Under the pieces are notes generated by a model, which was not told the origin of the DNA, did no database searches, and saw only the letters and a program-made list of their open reading frames with translations. A stretch of DNA of 64,000 nt, taken from positions 17,918,001 through 17,982,000 of the forward strand of contig OZ231128.1 of NCBI GenBank assembly GCA_965153355.1. The letters run 5' to 3'. The position numbers and the translations under genes were made by a program. The stretch is from Flaccisagitta enflata. Lineage: Eukaryota > Chaetognatha > Sagittoidea > Aphragmophora. Below are positions 63,190-64,000 of the stretch, one piece after another; position 1 is the stretch's first letter; each line of letters starts with the position of its first letter.

Positions 63190-64000
63190 TTTTATGGGTA
63201 TAGACACTCCAGAATTACTGCAAAATGATGATTTTTGCCACATTTAAGTAATTTAAGTTATATTGTGATATCATCTTTACGAAAATTTATGTTACATGTT
63301 CATGGCAAGTATGTCGTTAGGGGCAGTCTGTGGGTGGGCAGGGGCAGTAATGCAGGTGGGCTGGGGCTGTCTTGTAGATGGGCAGGGGCTGTTATGCTTA
63401 AAAATCACAATTTTGGTCAATTTTGCATCATTGTATTATTTTGTATCATGAACCAATCCTAGGATGGATGGGCACACTCTCTTAAAGAGTCGCTTTGCAT
63501 GAAAAACATGAAAAACATGAAAAAATGAATAATGATATTGTACATCTCAAAGCAGACACTCTTTGTATTATTACATCAGTTTTGCAATCAAATCTAAAAA
63601 ATGTTGCTAAAATGTGTCTTTGCTGTTGTTTCATCCAAAGCGAATTTCATGATCATATTTGAGAGGTATGAAAAGGATTCCAAAGGTGAGTGGTATGCAA
63701 CCTACCATCATAACTCAAATGGATAATCACATGTCAGGTTGCACATTTTAGAATGGTTCATAATAGGAAAATTTACAAGGATGCAAAATTGGCCAAAATT
63801 GTGATTTCTAAGCATAACAGCCGCTGCCCACCTACAAGACATCCCCAGCCCACCTGCATTTCTGCCCCTGCCCACCCACTGACTGCCCCTAACAACATAC
63901 TTGCCATAAACATGTAACATAAATTTTTGAACGGATGATATCACAATATAACTTGAATTACTTAAAACTGGCAAAAATCATCATTTTGCAGTAATTCTGG
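63190..64000. repeat. Large palindromic element, cut by the window edge
   Basis: CCAGAATTACTGCAAAATGA (63210) is matched by the complement TCATTTTGCAGTAATTCTGG at the last bases of the window. The arms (about 63210-63450 and 63755-64000) agree through CATGTTCATGGCAAGTATG and GGGTGGGCAGGGGCAG. An internal inverted pair CTAAAATGTGTAACCTGACATG (63136) / CATGTCAGGTTGCACATTTTAG (63729) shows that the palindrome extends further left to about 63100. Confidence 0.85.

Noticed and set aside
63235-63974. Two similar open frames with MLHV.GKYVVRGS.WVGRG
   Set aside because: They are the two arms of one palindrome read on opposite strands, not a gene pair.

Overview
The window is nuclear DNA of an animal, most likely an invertebrate. 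Its genes are split into short exons with GT..AG borders and matching reading phases. Two belong to animal families: a heme peroxidase of the myeloperoxidase/peroxinectin type and an SLC6 sodium-coupled transporter. A chitin-binding-like cysteine module hints at a protostome but does not prove it. I cannot name the species. No rRNA, tRNA, CRISPR or prokaryotic operon was seen.

Layout. (1) 739-10857, minus: gene A, at least nine exons of an unidentified Ser/Ala/Gln-rich protein, continuing off the left edge. (2) 11974-12094, minus: an orphan terminal exon. (3) 12100-17200: duplicated non-coding blocks with an 18-bp minisatellite. (4) 17970-20463, minus: gene B, six exons that join into a complete 257-residue unidentified protein. 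(5) 24038-39439, minus: the heme peroxidase, twelve exons and 666 visible residues, lacking only its N-terminal exon(s). (6) 40186-41486, plus: three exons of a coiled-coil protein. (7) 42058-49291: a 7.2-kb foldback repeat with a second foldback nested in one arm. (8) 51460-51922, plus: three exons of a further unidentified protein. (9) 57597-62840, minus: the C-terminal 261 residues of an SLC6 transporter, whose N-terminal part lies past the right edge.

Repeats make up much of the sequence. Besides long microsatellites there are recurring families. One is a composite element with inverted ends (GGGCAGCGGCCCC... with CCTGTAGAACACAGGGG or GACCTATGCTTT) enclosing arrays of about 20-bp units. 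Another begins and ends with a palindrome around GTCGCGTGCACGCGAC and carries GGAC/CCGT runs. There are also several short inverted-repeat (MITE-like) elements. Most sit in introns, and some touch splice sites.

The genes do not form an obvious pathway. The main points for follow-up are a five-fold tandem repeat of a peroxidase exon/donor junction, the nested foldback whose intact arm acts as an empty-site reference, and the composite minisatellite family. Exon calls rest on reading-frame continuity and splice consensus read by eye. Repeat borders are approximate.
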